This document shows, in pieces, positions 1-9,237 of a stretch of DNA of 15,997 bases (its first letter is position 1; every line of letters begins with the position of its first letter). Origin of the DNA: Candidatus Limnocylindria bacterium (GTDB lineage Bacteria; Chloroflexota; Limnocylindria; QHBO01). A program made the translations under genes and the position numbers. The notes beneath the pieces were generated by a model. It was not told the DNA's origin. It was given only the letters and a program-made list of their open reading frames with translations, and made no database searches. The stretch spans positions 1 to 15,997 of the forward strand of contig JASLBU010000220.1 of NCBI GenBank assembly GCA_030146365.1, given 5' to 3'.

Positions 1-1
1 C

Positions 2-625
2 TGCCGCGTGCTCGTGGTGGGCAACCCCTGCAACACGAACGCCCTCATCGGCTCGACCGCGGCCTCGCGCCACGGCATGGCGGCCGATCGCTGGTTCGCG
101 ATGACGATGCTGGACGAGAGCCGGGCACGCTCGCAGCTGGCAGCCCGGGCAGGGGTGCCGGTGCGGCAGGTGCGGGACCTCGCCATCTGGGGCAACCACT
201 CCTCGACGCAGTTCCCCGACGCGTGGCACGCCACCATCTCCGGCCGGCCGGCGAGCGAGGTGATCGACGACGAAGCCTGGCTGCAGGGAGAGTTCATCAC
301 CAGCGTCCAGCAGCGAGGCGCGGCGATCATCAAGGCGCGCGGCCAGAGCTCAGCGGCCAGCGCAGCGAACGCGGTCGTCGACACGGTGCGCAACGTCGCG
401 GTGCCGAGCGGCGACATCTTCAGTTCGGCGGTGGTCGCGCCGCCCGGCAACCCGTACGGCGTGCCCGACGGCCTGGTCTTCGGCTTCCCGCTGCGCGCCA
501 CCGCCCCAGGCGTCGTCGAGATCGTCGAGGGCATCGAGCACGACGGCTTCGCGCGCGGCAAGATCGAGGCGACCACGTCCGAGCTGGTCGAGGAGCGCGA
601 CGCGGTGGCGGACCTGCTGGCATGA
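2..625 (+). CDS. mdh: Malate dehydrogenase, C-terminal part (gene cut by window start)
   Basis: This enzyme interconverts malate and oxaloacetate with NAD(H) in the cytoplasmic TCA cycle. The frame is open from base 2, so the N-terminal NAD-binding Rossmann half lies outside the window and 207 codons remain. What is visible fits the cytosolic-type (type 2) malate dehydrogenases: VGNPCNTNALI near the beginning (many relatives have Val where this has Cys), the catalytic-His segment IWGNHSSTQFPD, then AAIIKARGQSSAASAANA and NPYGVPDGLVFGFP. The TGA stop lies inside the ATGA that starts citrate synthase (4 bp overlap, 622-625), so the two are almost surely co-transcribed and translationally coupled. 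The next enzyme consumes the oxaloacetate this one makes, which supports the call. A lactate dehydrogenase is less likely given the type 2 malate dehydrogenase signatures. Confidence 0.93.
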   Translation, partial: CRVLVVGNPCNTNALIGSTAASRHGMAADRWFAMTMLDESRARSQLAARAGVPVRQVRDLAIWGNHSSTQFPDAWHATISGRPASEVIDDEAWLQGEFITSVQQRGAAIIKARGQSSAASAANAVVDTVRNVAVPSGDIFSSAVVAPPGNPYGVPDGLVFGFPLRATAPGVVEIVEGIEHDGFARGKIEATTSELVEERDAVADLLA

Positions 626-1929
626 CGGCCGACACGCCGACACGTTCGGCATCCGCGGAACTGCGCGTCGGCGACCGCACCGTAGAGCTGCCGATCGTGA
701 GCGGGACGGTCGGCGACCAGGCGCTCGACATCGCGAAGCTGCGGTCCGCCTCCGGACTCATCACCATCGATCCCGGCTACGGCAACACGGGAGCATGCTC
801 CAGCGCGATCACCTTTCTCGACGGCGAGGAGGGGATCCTCCGGTATCGCGGCTATCCGATCGAGCAGCTCGCGGAGCAGTCGACCTTCCTGGAGGTCGCC
901 TACCTCCTGATCTGGGGCGACCTGCCGAGCCGCGAGGACCTCGACCGCTTCGTCTCCGACGTCACGCACCACACCCTGATCCGCGAGGAGATGCGGCACT
1001 TCTTCGACTCCTTCCCCGCCGACGCCCATCCGATGGCCGTCCTCGCCTCCGGCACCGTGGGGATGAGCACCTTCTACCCCGACTCGCAGAACATCTTCGA
1101 CCCTGCCGCCGTGGAGGTCACGATCAACCGGCTGCTGGCGAAGCTTCCGACCCTCGCCGCCTGGTCCTTCAAGAAGGCGGTCGGACAGCCGTACGTGTAT
1201 CCGCGCAACGACCTGGGCTACTCCGCCAACCTGCTGCACATGATGTTCGCCGTGCCGTCGGAGCACTACGAGGTGGACCCGCAGGTGGCCGAGGCGCTCG
1301 ACCTGCTGCTCATCCTCCACGCCGATCACGAGCAGAACGCCTCGACCTCCACGGTACGGCTGGTGGGGAGCACGCACGCGAACCTGTACGCCAGCATCAG
1401 TGCCGGCATCAGCGCCCTGTGGGGGCCGCTCCACGGCGGAGCCAACGAGGCGGTCATCAAGACGCTGGAGCACATCGTCGAGGACGGAGGAAACGTCCAG
1501 AAGTGGGTGGACAAGGCCAAGGACCCCGACGACTCGTTCCGGCTGTCCGGCTTCGGGCACCGCGTCTACAAGAACTTCGACCCCCGTGCCACGATCATCA
1601 AGGCTGCGGCCGAGCGGGTGCTGCGCGCGACCGACGCCGATGACGAGCTCTTCGAAGTAGCGCTGAAGCTCGAGGAGCTGGCCCTCAACGACGAGTACTT
1701 CGTGAGCCGCAAGCTCTATCCGAACGTGGACTTCTACTCGGGGCTCATCTATCGGGCCATCGGGTTCCCGAAGAACATGTTCACGAACTGCTTCGCCATC
1801 GGCCGGCTGCCCGGCTGGATCGCGCAGTGGCGGGAGATGCTCGAGTCTCCCGAGACCAGGCTCGGGCGGCCGCGCCAGGTCTACATCGGCGAAGATTCGC
1901 GCGACTACGTGCCGATCGATCGTCGCTGA
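622..1929 (+). CDS. gltA: Citrate synthase, type II
   Basis: Condenses oxaloacetate and acetyl-CoA to citrate. The 435-residue length matches the hexameric bacterial GltA type. The three catalytic residues known for the family can be placed: a His in HADHEQNASTSTVR, a His in GPLHGGANEA, and the Asp in YPNVDFYSG. The signature GFGHRVYKNFDPRA is complete. The N-terminal part ITIDPGYGNTGACSSAITF resembles the short beta-rich N-terminal domain of GltA, whose members are often NADH-sensitive in Gram-negatives; whether this one is cannot be read here. I chose ATG 622 because it overlaps the malate dehydrogenase stop. The frame is open further upstream (to 223) but that stretch reads as Arg-rich out-of-frame malate dehydrogenase sequence. 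A 2-methylcitrate synthase is possible in principle, but those are usually shorter. Confidence 0.95.
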   Translation: MTADTPTRSASAELRVGDRTVELPIVSGTVGDQALDIAKLRSASGLITIDPGYGNTGACSSAITFLDGEEGILRYRGYPIEQLAEQSTFLEVAYLLIWGDLPSREDLDRFVSDVTHHTLIREEMRHFFDSFPADAHPMAVLASGTVGMSTFYPDSQNIFDPAAVEVTINRLLAKLPTLAAWSFKKAVGQPYVYPRNDLGYSANLLHMMFAVPSEHYEVDPQVAEALDLLLILHADHEQNASTSTVRLVGSTHANLYASISAGISALWGPLHGGANEAVIKTLEHIVEDGGNVQKWVDKAKDPDDSFRLSGFGHRVYKNFDPRATIIKAAAERVLRATDADDELFEVALKLEELALNDEYFVSRKLYPNVDFYSGLIYRAIGFPKNMFTNCFAIGRLPGWIAQWREMLESPETRLGRPRQVYIGEDSRDYVPIDRR

Positions 1930-1946
1930 GCCCGCCGACCCCCCTC

Positions 1947-1962
1947 GCCGCCGTCAGGCGGC
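1947..1962 (+). terminator. Small GC hairpin after citrate synthase, possible weak terminator
   Basis: A perfect 6-bp stem, GCCGCC-GTCA-GGCGGC, starts 17 bp after the citrate synthase stop. The following bases are C-rich with no T run, so it is not a classical intrinsic terminator. It may slow or partly stop transcription before the hydrolase gene, or be chance in GC-rich DNA. Confidence 0.3.
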
Positions 1963-1990
1963 CCCGCCCCTCCACCACGAGCACTGACCG

Positions 1991-2755
1991 ATGCAACTCA
2001 CTGTCCTCGGCCGATCCCCCGCCTCGCCCAACCCCGGCGAGGCGTGCGCCGGCTACCTCGTGGAAGGCGCGCGAGCCAGGCTCCTGCTCGATATCGGCCC
2101 GGGCGTGGTGGCCCAGCTTCGCAACCGTCACCATCCCACCGAGCTCGACGCGGTGGTGGTCAGCCACATGCACGCCGACCACATGCTGGACCTCGTCACC
2201 CTGCGGTACGTCTACCCATGGGGAGCCCTGCCGGTGGACGAGCGTCTTCGCGTGATCCTGCCCCCAGGGTCGGCAGACCAGATCCTGGACCTCGCGCGCG
2301 GCGTCGGCAATGCGCGGCACTTCGAGGACACGTTCCATCTGTCGGAGCACGACGGGTCCTCGCCATTCGACGTGGGCGGGCTCATCCTGACGCCGATCCC
2401 CACGGCGCACTACATCCCGTGCTGGGGCTTCCGGGTGGACGGCGACGGCCGCCGCCTGGCGTACACCGCCGACACCGGCCCGTGCGACGAGCTCGGCGAC
2501 ATCGCCGACGCCGCGAACCTGCTGCTCAGCGAGGCGACGCTGACGTCGCTCGACGAGGATGCACAGCCGCCCGAGCGGCGCGGCCACCTCCTGCCCGCCG
2601 AGGCCGGTGCCGCGGCGCGCGAGGGCCGGACAGACGCACTGCTGCTGACGCACCTCCCTGTCAACGGGAACGCCGGCTGGGCGCGGGCGTCGGCGTCCGA
2701 GGCGTACGGCGCGCCGGTGGAGCTGGCGCAGCCGACCCGGGTGTACGAGATCTAG
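1991..2755 (+). CDS. Metallo-beta-lactamase-fold metal-dependent hydrolase
   Basis: A 254-residue cytoplasmic protein of the RNase Z/ElaC-like branch of the metallo-beta-lactamase fold. The metal motif HxHxDH is intact as SHMHADHMLD (His59, His61, Asp63, His64). Further metal-site candidates follow in order: TAHYIP, the Asp of YTADTGPCDE and the His of LLTHLP near the C-terminus. No signal peptide is seen. The RNase Z exosite arm is not evident, so tRNA 3' processing is not claimed; a phosphodiesterase or lactonase-like role is possible and the substrate is unknown. The gene starts 61 bp after citrate synthase, with a small hairpin between and no clear Shine-Dalgarno before ATG 1991. Its stop is within CTAG (2752-2755), shared with the stop of the convergent membrane protein gene. 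Confidence 0.85.
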   Translation: MQLTVLGRSPASPNPGEACAGYLVEGARARLLLDIGPGVVAQLRNRHHPTELDAVVVSHMHADHMLDLVTLRYVYPWGALPVDERLRVILPPGSADQILDLARGVGNARHFEDTFHLSEHDGSSPFDVGGLILTPIPTAHYIPCWGFRVDGDGRRLAYTADTGPCDELGDIADAANLLLSEATLTSLDEDAQPPERRGHLLPAEAGAAAREGRTDALLLTHLPVNGNAGWARASASEAYGAPVELAQPTRVYEI

Positions 2756-3309
2756 GGGCCGCCCGGCCCGCGAAACTCCCGGGAGGACATGTCCGGCTCG
2801 TCCAGGCGGGCGCGGGCGATCCAGCGATCGGCTCCCCAGGTCGCCACGGCCCACAGCTGAGCGAGGGCGACGGCCATGCCCGCCATGAGGGCCGCGGCGA
2901 CGAGCGCCCCGGGACCCGGGATCGTTCCGGCCATGATCACGGTGGCGCCCAGGATCAGCACCGCGACGATCGCCACCATGACCAGCGCGATCTTCGCGGC
3001 CGTGAGCATGAACCACCGCAGCGAGTGTCCCTGCGCCCGACCGGCGAGCCACAGGACACAGGGGCCGGCGGCGCCCGCCAGCGCGGTGTAGAAGCCGAAC
3101 CCGCCGAACAGCGCGCCGATTCCGAGCCGATCACCGCTCGCCAGCCAGACGAAGACCCATGCCGCCAGGAGCGTCGAGAGCGCCCCGACGCCGACGAGCC
3201 ACACGAGCAGCAGCGTGGCCGTGCCGCCCGACAGCCGCTCGACCATCTCCCCATCCGCGCCTTCGACGAGCTCCGTCGGGCCGTCGCGACGGCCCTCGGG
3301 ACCGGTCAC
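2752..3309 (-). CDS. Four-helix membrane protein of unknown function
   Basis: I do not recognise a family. The 185-residue protein has a charged, acidic N-terminus (about residues 1-27), four hydrophobic segments (roughly 28-56, 62-90, 98-128 and 131-160) and a polar tail ending in a Gly/Pro-rich stretch. It has no motif suggesting an enzyme or transporter. The start is GTG at 3307-3309, within the GTGA that overlaps the stop of the cystathionine gamma-synthase-like gene by 4 bp, so translation is probably coupled to that enzyme. Nothing in the protein itself shows a sulfur-metabolism role. The TAG stop shares the palindrome CTAG with the convergent hydrolase gene, leaving no room for a terminator between them. 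Confidence 0.75.
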   Translation of the reverse strand: MTGPEGRRDGPTELVEGADGEMVERLSGGTATLLLVWLVGVGALSTLLAAWVFVWLASGDRLGIGALFGGFGFYTALAGAAGPCVLWLAGRAQGHSLRWFMLTAAKIALVMVAIVAVLILGATVIMAGTIPGPGALVAAALMAGMAVALAQLWAVATWGADRWIARARLDEPDMSSREFRGPGGP

Positions 3310-4460
3310 TGGCCCGCTGCGGCGAGAGCGCCCTCAAGGTCGTCCCGCAGGTCCTCGACGTTCTCGATGCCGACGCTCAGGCGCACGAGCGACGCCGGCA
3401 CGGACAGCGGCGAATCGGCCACGGAGGCGTGGGTCATGGGGGCAGGAAGCTCGATGAGCGATTCCACCGCGCCGAGCGACTCGGCGAGGGTGAAGAGCCG
3501 CGTCGCGGCGCCGATGCGGCGTGCCGCTGCCTCCCCGCCCGCGGCCTCGAAGCTGAGCATGGCGCCGGGGAGCCGCATCTGCCGTTCGACCAGCGCGGCG
3601 GCCGGGTGGTCCGGCAGGCCCGGATAGTGGACGCGCTCCACCGCGGGGTGCTCGGCCAGCCACAGGGCAAGCACCAACGCGTTCGCGCTCGCCCGCTCCA
3701 TGCGGACCGCGAGGGTTCGCATCCCACGCATCAGAAGGAAGCAGTCGAATGGGCTCGGGACGGCACCGGCCGCGTTCTGGTGGAACCGCAGCCGCTCCGC
3801 AAGCTCGTCGGAGCGCGTCGCGACCAGCCCACCGATGACATCCGAATGGCCCCCGAGGTACTTCGTCGCGGAGTGCAGGACGATGTCGGCGCCCAGCTGG
3901 AGCGGCCGCTGCAGGTACGGCGTGGCGAACGTGTTGTCCACCACGGTGAGGGCGCCGGCCACGGCCGCGAGTCGGGCGACCGCGCTGATGTCCACGACCT
4001 TGAGCAGGGGGTTCGACGGGGTCTCGAGCCACACCATGCGCGGTGGGCGGCTCGACTCGAACGCCGCGGCCACCGCATCCAGGTCACGCAGGTCGACCGC
4101 GTCGGTCTCGATCCCGTATCGCCGCCAGACCTTGTCGGCGAGGCGCCACGTGCCGCCGTACACGTCGTCGCTCATCAGCAGCCGATCGCCGGGGCTCAGC
4201 AGGTAGAAGACGTTCTGGGTCGCCGCCAGGCCCGAGGAGTAGGCCAGGCCATGGGTGGCGCCCTCGAGCGCGGCGATCGTCTCCTCGAGCGCCAGCCTGG
4301 TGGGGTTGCCCGATCGGCCGTACTCGAAGCCGCCGCGCAGCCCTCCCACGCCGTCCTGCTTGAAGGTCGTGCTCATCTGGATCGCCGGCACCACGGCCCC
4401 GGTGTGCGGGTCCGGCTCACCACCGGCGTGGACGGCGAGCGTCTCGAATCGGTCAGTCAT
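3306..4460 (-). CDS. metB: Cystathionine gamma-synthase / gamma-lyase (Cys/Met metabolism PLP enzyme)
   Basis: A PLP enzyme of 384 residues, the usual length for the Cys/Met-metabolism family. It either joins O-acyl-homoserine and cysteine to cystathionine (MetB) or splits cystathionine to cysteine, 2-oxobutyrate and ammonia (gamma-lyase). Visible motifs: EYGRSGNPTR (residues 46-55, PLP-phosphate binding), AYSSGLAA, VVDNTFATPY with the cofactor-contacting Asp, the PLP lysine Lys200 in SATKYLGGHSD, and ESLIELPAPMTHAS near the C-terminus. Glu at position 46 is the residue seen in characterised gamma-lyases where E. coli MetB has Asp, but many bacterial MetB proteins share it, so the direction stays open. 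A cystathionine beta-synthase-type gene at 9856-10935 makes a lyase role plausible. ATG 4460 follows a promoter-like CAGAAT after only 8 bases. The stop overlaps the next gene by 4 bp. Confidence 0.9.
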   Translation of the reverse strand: MTDRFETLAVHAGGEPDPHTGAVVPAIQMSTTFKQDGVGGLRGGFEYGRSGNPTRLALEETIAALEGATHGLAYSSGLAATQNVFYLLSPGDRLLMSDDVYGGTWRLADKVWRRYGIETDAVDLRDLDAVAAAFESSRPPRMVWLETPSNPLLKVVDISAVARLAAVAGALTVVDNTFATPYLQRPLQLGADIVLHSATKYLGGHSDVIGGLVATRSDELAERLRFHQNAAGAVPSPFDCFLLMRGMRTLAVRMERASANALVLALWLAEHPAVERVHYPGLPDHPAAALVERQMRLPGAMLSFEAAGGEAAARRIGAATRLFTLAESLGAVESLIELPAPMTHASVADSPLSVPASLVRLSVGIENVEDLRDDLEGALAAAGQ

Positions 4461-4474
4461 CTGTTCTCATTCTG
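4461..4474 (-). promoter_or_regulatory. Possible -10 box directly before the cystathionine gamma-synthase gene
   Basis: Read on the - strand, CAGAAT (4469-4474) lies 8 bases before ATG 4460. That spacing would place transcription start at or next to the start codon. There is no Shine-Dalgarno between them. The first base departs from the TANNNT consensus. The rest of the 143-bp gap (to 4603) holds only weak dyads, such as ATATC/GATAT at 4532-4546. Confidence 0.4.
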
Positions 4475-4603
4475 CCACCGTTGGAGGCGTGCTCCTGCCG
4501 CCCACGCCTGGCGCGGAGCCTGTCCCGCGTCATATCGGGAGTGATATCCGCTGACAGCGCCGGACGCCGCAGCAAAGGTCGCGGAGCGCGTCGGGGGTTC
4601 GAC

Positions 4604-6142
<1,539 letters not shown>

Positions 6143-6151
6143 GTGCTGATG

Positions 6152-6178
6152 CCTTCTCCGTGTGAGCCGCCAACTCTA
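6152..6178 (-). promoter_or_regulatory. Promoter -10 and ribosome binding site of mmsA
   Basis: On the - strand TAGAGT (6173-6178) fits the TANNNT -10 consensus, followed by GGAGAAGG (6152-6159), nine bases before ATG 6142. This gives a short conventional leader, unlike the leaderless arrangement of the divergent regulator gene. No convincing -35 element is seen. Confidence 0.55.
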
Positions 6179-6191
6179 CTCCCGCCCGGCA

Positions 6192-6201
6192 CGGACGTCC
6201 G
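6192..6201. promoter_or_regulatory. 10-bp perfect palindrome between mmsA and the LuxR regulator
   Basis: CGGACGTCCG reads the same on both strands and sits in the 140-bp divergent intergenic region, just upstream of the mmsA -10 box. It is a possible operator for the divergently encoded regulator or another factor. Short GC palindromes are common by chance at this base composition, so support is weak. Confidence 0.25.
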
Positions 6202-6270
6202 AACGACATGCCGCCCGTTCCGCCGGCCGGCGCAGTCGAACGCGATGGCGCTCACCGGTCACGACGCCCG

Positions 6271-6282
6271 TACACTCCGGGC
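6271..6282 (+). promoter_or_regulatory. -10 box of a leaderless promoter for the LuxR regulator
   Basis: TACACT (6271-6276) is followed by exactly six bases and then GTG 6283. Transcription would begin on or beside the start codon. There is no Shine-Dalgarno. The site also decides the start: it supports GTG 6283 over the ATG at 6208. Confidence 0.55.
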
Positions 6283-8907
6283 GTGGATCTGCTCGAGCGC
6301 GGGTCGCTCCTCGACGGGCTGCGGTCGGTGATTCGGACCGCGCGGTCAGAGGGGGGCGGTCGCGTCGTCATGCTGGAGGGCGAGGCGGGCGTCGGCAAGA
6401 CGTCGGTGCTGCGATCCCTGTCCGCCAACGCGGGAGCCGAGGTGCGAGTCATCTGGGGCGCTTGCGACGCGCTCGCGACACCTCGCGCGCTGGGTCCGCT
6501 GGTCGACATGGCGGCCCGAGGCGCCGTCGAGACGGCGGAGCGACTCGCCGCGGGCAGCCCGCCGCACGAAGCGTTCGACGCCTTCCTGCGGGACCTGTCC
6601 AAGCCCACGTTGGCGATCATGGAGGACCTGCACTGGGCGGATGAGGCCACGCTCGACATGCTCCGCTTCGTCGGCCGGCGCATCGATCGAACGCCCTCCG
6701 TCATCGTGGCCTCCATGCGCGCCGACGAGGTCGGGACGGATCATCCGCTGCGCCTGGTGCTGGGCGATCTGGCCACCTCGGGAATGGTTCGACGCGAGAT
6801 CCTGCCGCTCTCATCCTCGGCCGTCCGCCAGCTTGCCGCCGGGAGCGAGATCGACGCGGACGAGCTGCATCGCGTGACCGGCGGCAATCCGTTCTACGTG
6901 ACCGAGGTCCTGGCGCACCCCGGCACAGCGGTCCCCACATCGGTCAGGGACGCCGTCCTGAGCCGTGTACGCCGACTGTCACAGCCGGTTCGCGACCTGC
7001 TCGAATCCGTCTCCGTCGAGCCCGGAGCGGTCGAGCGCCGGCTGCTGCGGTCGCTCGACCTCGACGGCCGGGCGGTTGACGACGCCCTGCGTGGAGGCGT
7101 GCTCGTTGACGACGGCACCGGCCTCCGGTTTCGCCACGAGCTGGCGCGGCTGGTCCTGGCGGAGAGCATCCCGGCAGATCGGCTCGCGGAAGTCCATCGG
7201 CGGCTGCTTGCAGCCATGGAGCGGCTGCCGGGCGCCGATCCGGCGCGGCTGGCGCATCACGCTGCGCGAACCGGCGATGAGCCGGCACAGCTGCGCTGGT
7301 CGACCGTCGCGGCGCGCCAGGCGGCGCGCGCCAGCGCGCATCGCGAAGCGGCAGCGCATTACGGTCGTGCCGCCCAGCATGTCGGTCTGCTGGCCCCCGC
7401 GGACGCCGCCGACCTGCTGACCGGGTACACCGAGGCGCTTCACGCGATTGACCGACCCGGCCAGGCCGTGGAGACATGGGAGCAGATCATCCCGCTCCGC
7501 GAGGCTGCCGGAGACCGCGTCGGCGCATGGGTCGCCCGAGCGCAGCTCGCGCGGGCGATGTGGACCGCCGGCAGATCGGAGGAGGCATACGCGCTCATCG
7601 ACGAGGCGGTTGGGGCCCTCGCCGACGAGGCGCAGGACGGTCGCGTCGCCGATGCCTTCGCCGTCGGCGGCTACCTCGCAATGCTGGCGCGCCGGACGGA
7701 GGATGCGATCGCGTGGTCCCACCGCGCCATCGAGATCGCGACGCTGACCGGCCACCGGTCGGCGCTGCCGAACGCGCTGAACGCTCTCGGATCGGCGCGG
7801 ATCGTCGGCCTCGAGGATCTCGGGGGACTGGCGGACCTTCAGCAGTCCGGAGCGATCGCCGAGGAGCTGGGCCAGCCCCGCAGCGTGGCGAACATGTACT
7901 CCAATGCAGGCTCGGCACTCGGCGAGATCCGCAGGTACGAGCAGGCGGTCACGCAGCTCGAGGCCGCGAATGCCTACGCCGATGCGCACGACATGGACTT
8001 CTTCCGCCGGTACTCGGTCGCCTGGCTGGCGCGGGTTCGATTCGAACAGGGCCGCTGGGACGAGGCGGACGCCCTCGCGACCGAGGCGATCGGGGAAGGT
8101 CATGGCTCTCCCATCTCCCCCATGGTGGCCCTGGTCGTACGCGGCCGGGTGCGGGCGCGGCGAGGGCTCGCCGGTACCGCTGAGCCGCTGGATGCGGCGT
8201 GGCAGACCGCGCTTCGAGCCGGTGATCTTCAGCGCACGTGGCCGGCGGTGGTCGCTCGGGCCGAGGCGGCCTGGCTGGAGGGTTCGGACGTCGCGCGCGT
8301 CATCGCCGACCTGCAGCCCATCCTCGAAGACGCCCGCCGCCGGGGAATGGCCTGGAGCATCGGCGAGCTGGCCTTCTGGCTCGCCCGCCTGAGCGGGGGC
8401 GCGGTGGACCCGGCCGGTGCAGCCCCGCCGTTTGCCGCCAGCCTGCGAGGCGACCACGGGCAGGCGGCAGCCGCGTGGGCACGGCTGGGCTGCCCGTACG
8501 AGGAAGCATGGGCCCGCGCAGATGCGGGCGATCCGGCCAATCTTCGGTACGCGCTCGATCTGCTCATGCGGCTTGGGGCACAGCCATTGGCCACGCGGGT
8601 TCGGCGCCGCCTCAGGGATCTCGGCGCCGCCGGCATCCCCCGCGGGCCGCGCGCAACGACGGCGGAGGGGCCCTCTGGTTTGACCGTGCGCGAGCGAGAG
8701 GTCGTCGAGCTGCTGGCCACGGGCCTCACGGATCGGGAGATCGCCGAATGGCTGGTGGTCTCCCCCAGGACGGTCAGCCACCATGTATCGGCGATCCTGC
8801 GAAAGCTGGACGTTCGGCGCAGAGCGGATGCCGCCGCGGCCGCACGAGAGCTCGGACTCGCGAGCGAGCCGACAAAGATGGGCAGGGGCCGACCGCAATC
8901 TGGGTAG
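6283..8907 (+). CDS. Large AAA-ATPase LuxR-type transcriptional regulator (LAL/MalT-like)
   Basis: A signal-dependent ATPase and DNA-binding regulator of 874 residues, typical for the LAL class. The N-terminus LLERGSLLDGL leads into a P-loop, GEAGVGKT (residues 33-40), and a Walker B segment, LAIMEDLHWAD (110-120). A winged-helix/sensor portion and a long helical middle (about 330-760) with TPR-like, Ala/Glu/Arg-rich repeats follow, then a C-terminal LuxR helix-turn-helix from about residue 800: LTVREREVVELLATGLTD, REIAEWLVVSPRTVSHHV. No membrane segment or receiver domain is present. I start at GTG 6283 because a -10 box sits six bases upstream and the residues encoded before it (from ATG 6208) look non-coding. 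Its targets are unknown; the immediately downstream DUF4242 and secreted-protein genes or divergent mmsA are candidates. Confidence 0.9.
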   Translation: MDLLERGSLLDGLRSVIRTARSEGGGRVVMLEGEAGVGKTSVLRSLSANAGAEVRVIWGACDALATPRALGPLVDMAARGAVETAERLAAGSPPHEAFDAFLRDLSKPTLAIMEDLHWADEATLDMLRFVGRRIDRTPSVIVASMRADEVGTDHPLRLVLGDLATSGMVRREILPLSSSAVRQLAAGSEIDADELHRVTGGNPFYVTEVLAHPGTAVPTSVRDAVLSRVRRLSQPVRDLLESVSVEPGAVERRLLRSLDLDGRAVDDALRGGVLVDDGTGLRFRHELARLVLAESIPADRLAEVHRRLLAAMERLPGADPARLAHHAARTGDEPAQLRWSTVAARQAARASAHREAAAHYGRAAQHVGLLAPADAADLLTGYTEALHAIDRPGQAVETWEQIIPLREAAGDRVGAWVARAQLARAMWTAGRSEEAYALIDEAVGALADEAQDGRVADAFAVGGYLAMLARRTEDAIAWSHRAIEIATLTGHRSALPNALNALGSARIVGLEDLGGLADLQQSGAIAEELGQPRSVANMYSNAGSALGEIRRYEQAVTQLEAANAYADAHDMDFFRRYSVAWLARVRFEQGRWDEADALATEAIGEGHGSPISPMVALVVRGRVRARRGLAGTAEPLDAAWQTALRAGDLQRTWPAVVARAEAAWLEGSDVARVIADLQPILEDARRRGMAWSIGELAFWLARLSGGAVDPAGAAPPFAASLRGDHGQAAAAWARLGCPYEEAWARADAGDPANLRYALDLLMRLGAQPLATRVRRRLRDLGAAGIPRGPRATTAEGPSGLTVREREVVELLATGLTDREIAEWLVVSPRTVSHHVSAILRKLDVRRRADAAAAARELGLASEPTKMGRGRPQSG

Positions 8908-8965
8908 GGTGCCCGATGCCATCACGCGCCACCGATCGCCATCCTCGTGGCGAAAGGAGGTGCAC
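8905..8965 (+). promoter_or_regulatory. Leader of the DUF4242 gene: -10 box on a stop codon, hairpin and perfect Shine-Dalgarno
   Basis: TAGGGT (8905-8910) begins with the TAG stop of the regulator gene and fits TANNNT. A 6-bp hairpin, TCGCCA-TCCTCG-TGGCGA (8936-8953), abuts the ribosome binding site. An earlier CGCCA (8927-8931) could pair with the same 3' arm instead. GAAAGGAGGT (8952-8961) is complementary over ten bases to the usual 16S rRNA 3' end, four bases before ATG 8966. High translation is expected unless the hairpin masks the site. Confidence 0.5.
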
Positions 8966-9217
8966 ATGCCGCTCTACATGGACATGCACCGCATCGACGG
9001 AGGCGTCGCACTCTCGGACGTGGCACAGGCTCACCTGGCCGATCTGCAGAAGCAGGATCAGCACGGCGTCCGCTACCTGCGCTACTGGGTGAACGAGCAC
9101 GAGGGGAAGATCTTCTGCCTCGTCGACTCGCCGGATGCCGATGCCGCGAACCGCGTCCACCGCGAGGCTCATGGCCTGGTTGCGGACGAGATCTACCCGG
9201 TCGTCGAAGGCGACTGA
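8966..9217 (+). CDS. DUF4242 small protein (SCO4226-like, putative nickel-binding)
   Basis: An 83-residue cytoplasmic protein with the pattern of the DUF4242 family, small ferredoxin-like-fold proteins. The Streptomyces coelicolor member SCO4226 binds nickel. Visible: an N-terminal strand MPLYMDMHRI, helix ALSDVAQAHLADLQKQ, strand VRYLRYWVNEHEGKIFCLVD, then the family-like SPDADAANRVHREAHG and EIYPVVEG. Six histidines (8, 23, 33, 45, 65, 69) and Cys51 could be metal ligands; metal binding is inferred from the family. ATG 8966 has an exceptionally strong ribosome binding site. Two further in-frame ATGs at residues 5 and 7 are less well spaced. The gene lies 58 bp after the regulator and 20 bp before the secreted-protein gene, suggesting one transcript. 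Confidence 0.85.
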   Translation: MPLYMDMHRIDGGVALSDVAQAHLADLQKQDQHGVRYLRYWVNEHEGKIFCLVDSPDADAANRVHREAHGLVADEIYPVVEGD

Positions 9218-9237
9218 GCACCGAAGGGAGCGACCCA

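Noticed and set aside
1781..3052. 423-codon open frame on the - strand over citrate synthase, hydrolase and part of the membrane protein
   Set aside because: It crosses three well-supported genes and has shadow-type composition.
2044..3627. 527-codon open frame on the + strand across the hydrolase, membrane protein and PLP enzyme
   Set aside because: No recognisable domain; Arg/Pro/Ala-rich; runs through two genes on the opposite strand.
3159..4544. 461-codon open frame on the + strand opposite the cystathionine gamma-synthase gene
   Set aside because: Low-complexity Arg/Gly/His composition and no motifs, while the - strand encodes a full PLP enzyme with its active-site lysine.
4523..4546. 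TCCCG/CGGGA and ATATC/GATAT inverted repeats between mmsA and the PLP enzyme gene
   Set aside because: The arms are only 5 bp and mutually exclusive, with no T run after either on the - strand. Not enough for a terminator or operator call.
6208..6282. Upstream ATG that would extend the LuxR regulator by 25 residues
   Set aside because: The added residues are Pro/Arg-rich and unlike the family N-terminus, and the extension would cover the -10 box placed six bases before GTG 6283.
6979..8967. 662-codon open frame on the - strand opposite the LuxR regulator
   Set aside because: Rich in Arg/Gly/Pro/His with no domain pattern, and entirely opposite a regulator with P-loop and HTH motifs. Long antisense frames are expected in GC-rich coding DNA.
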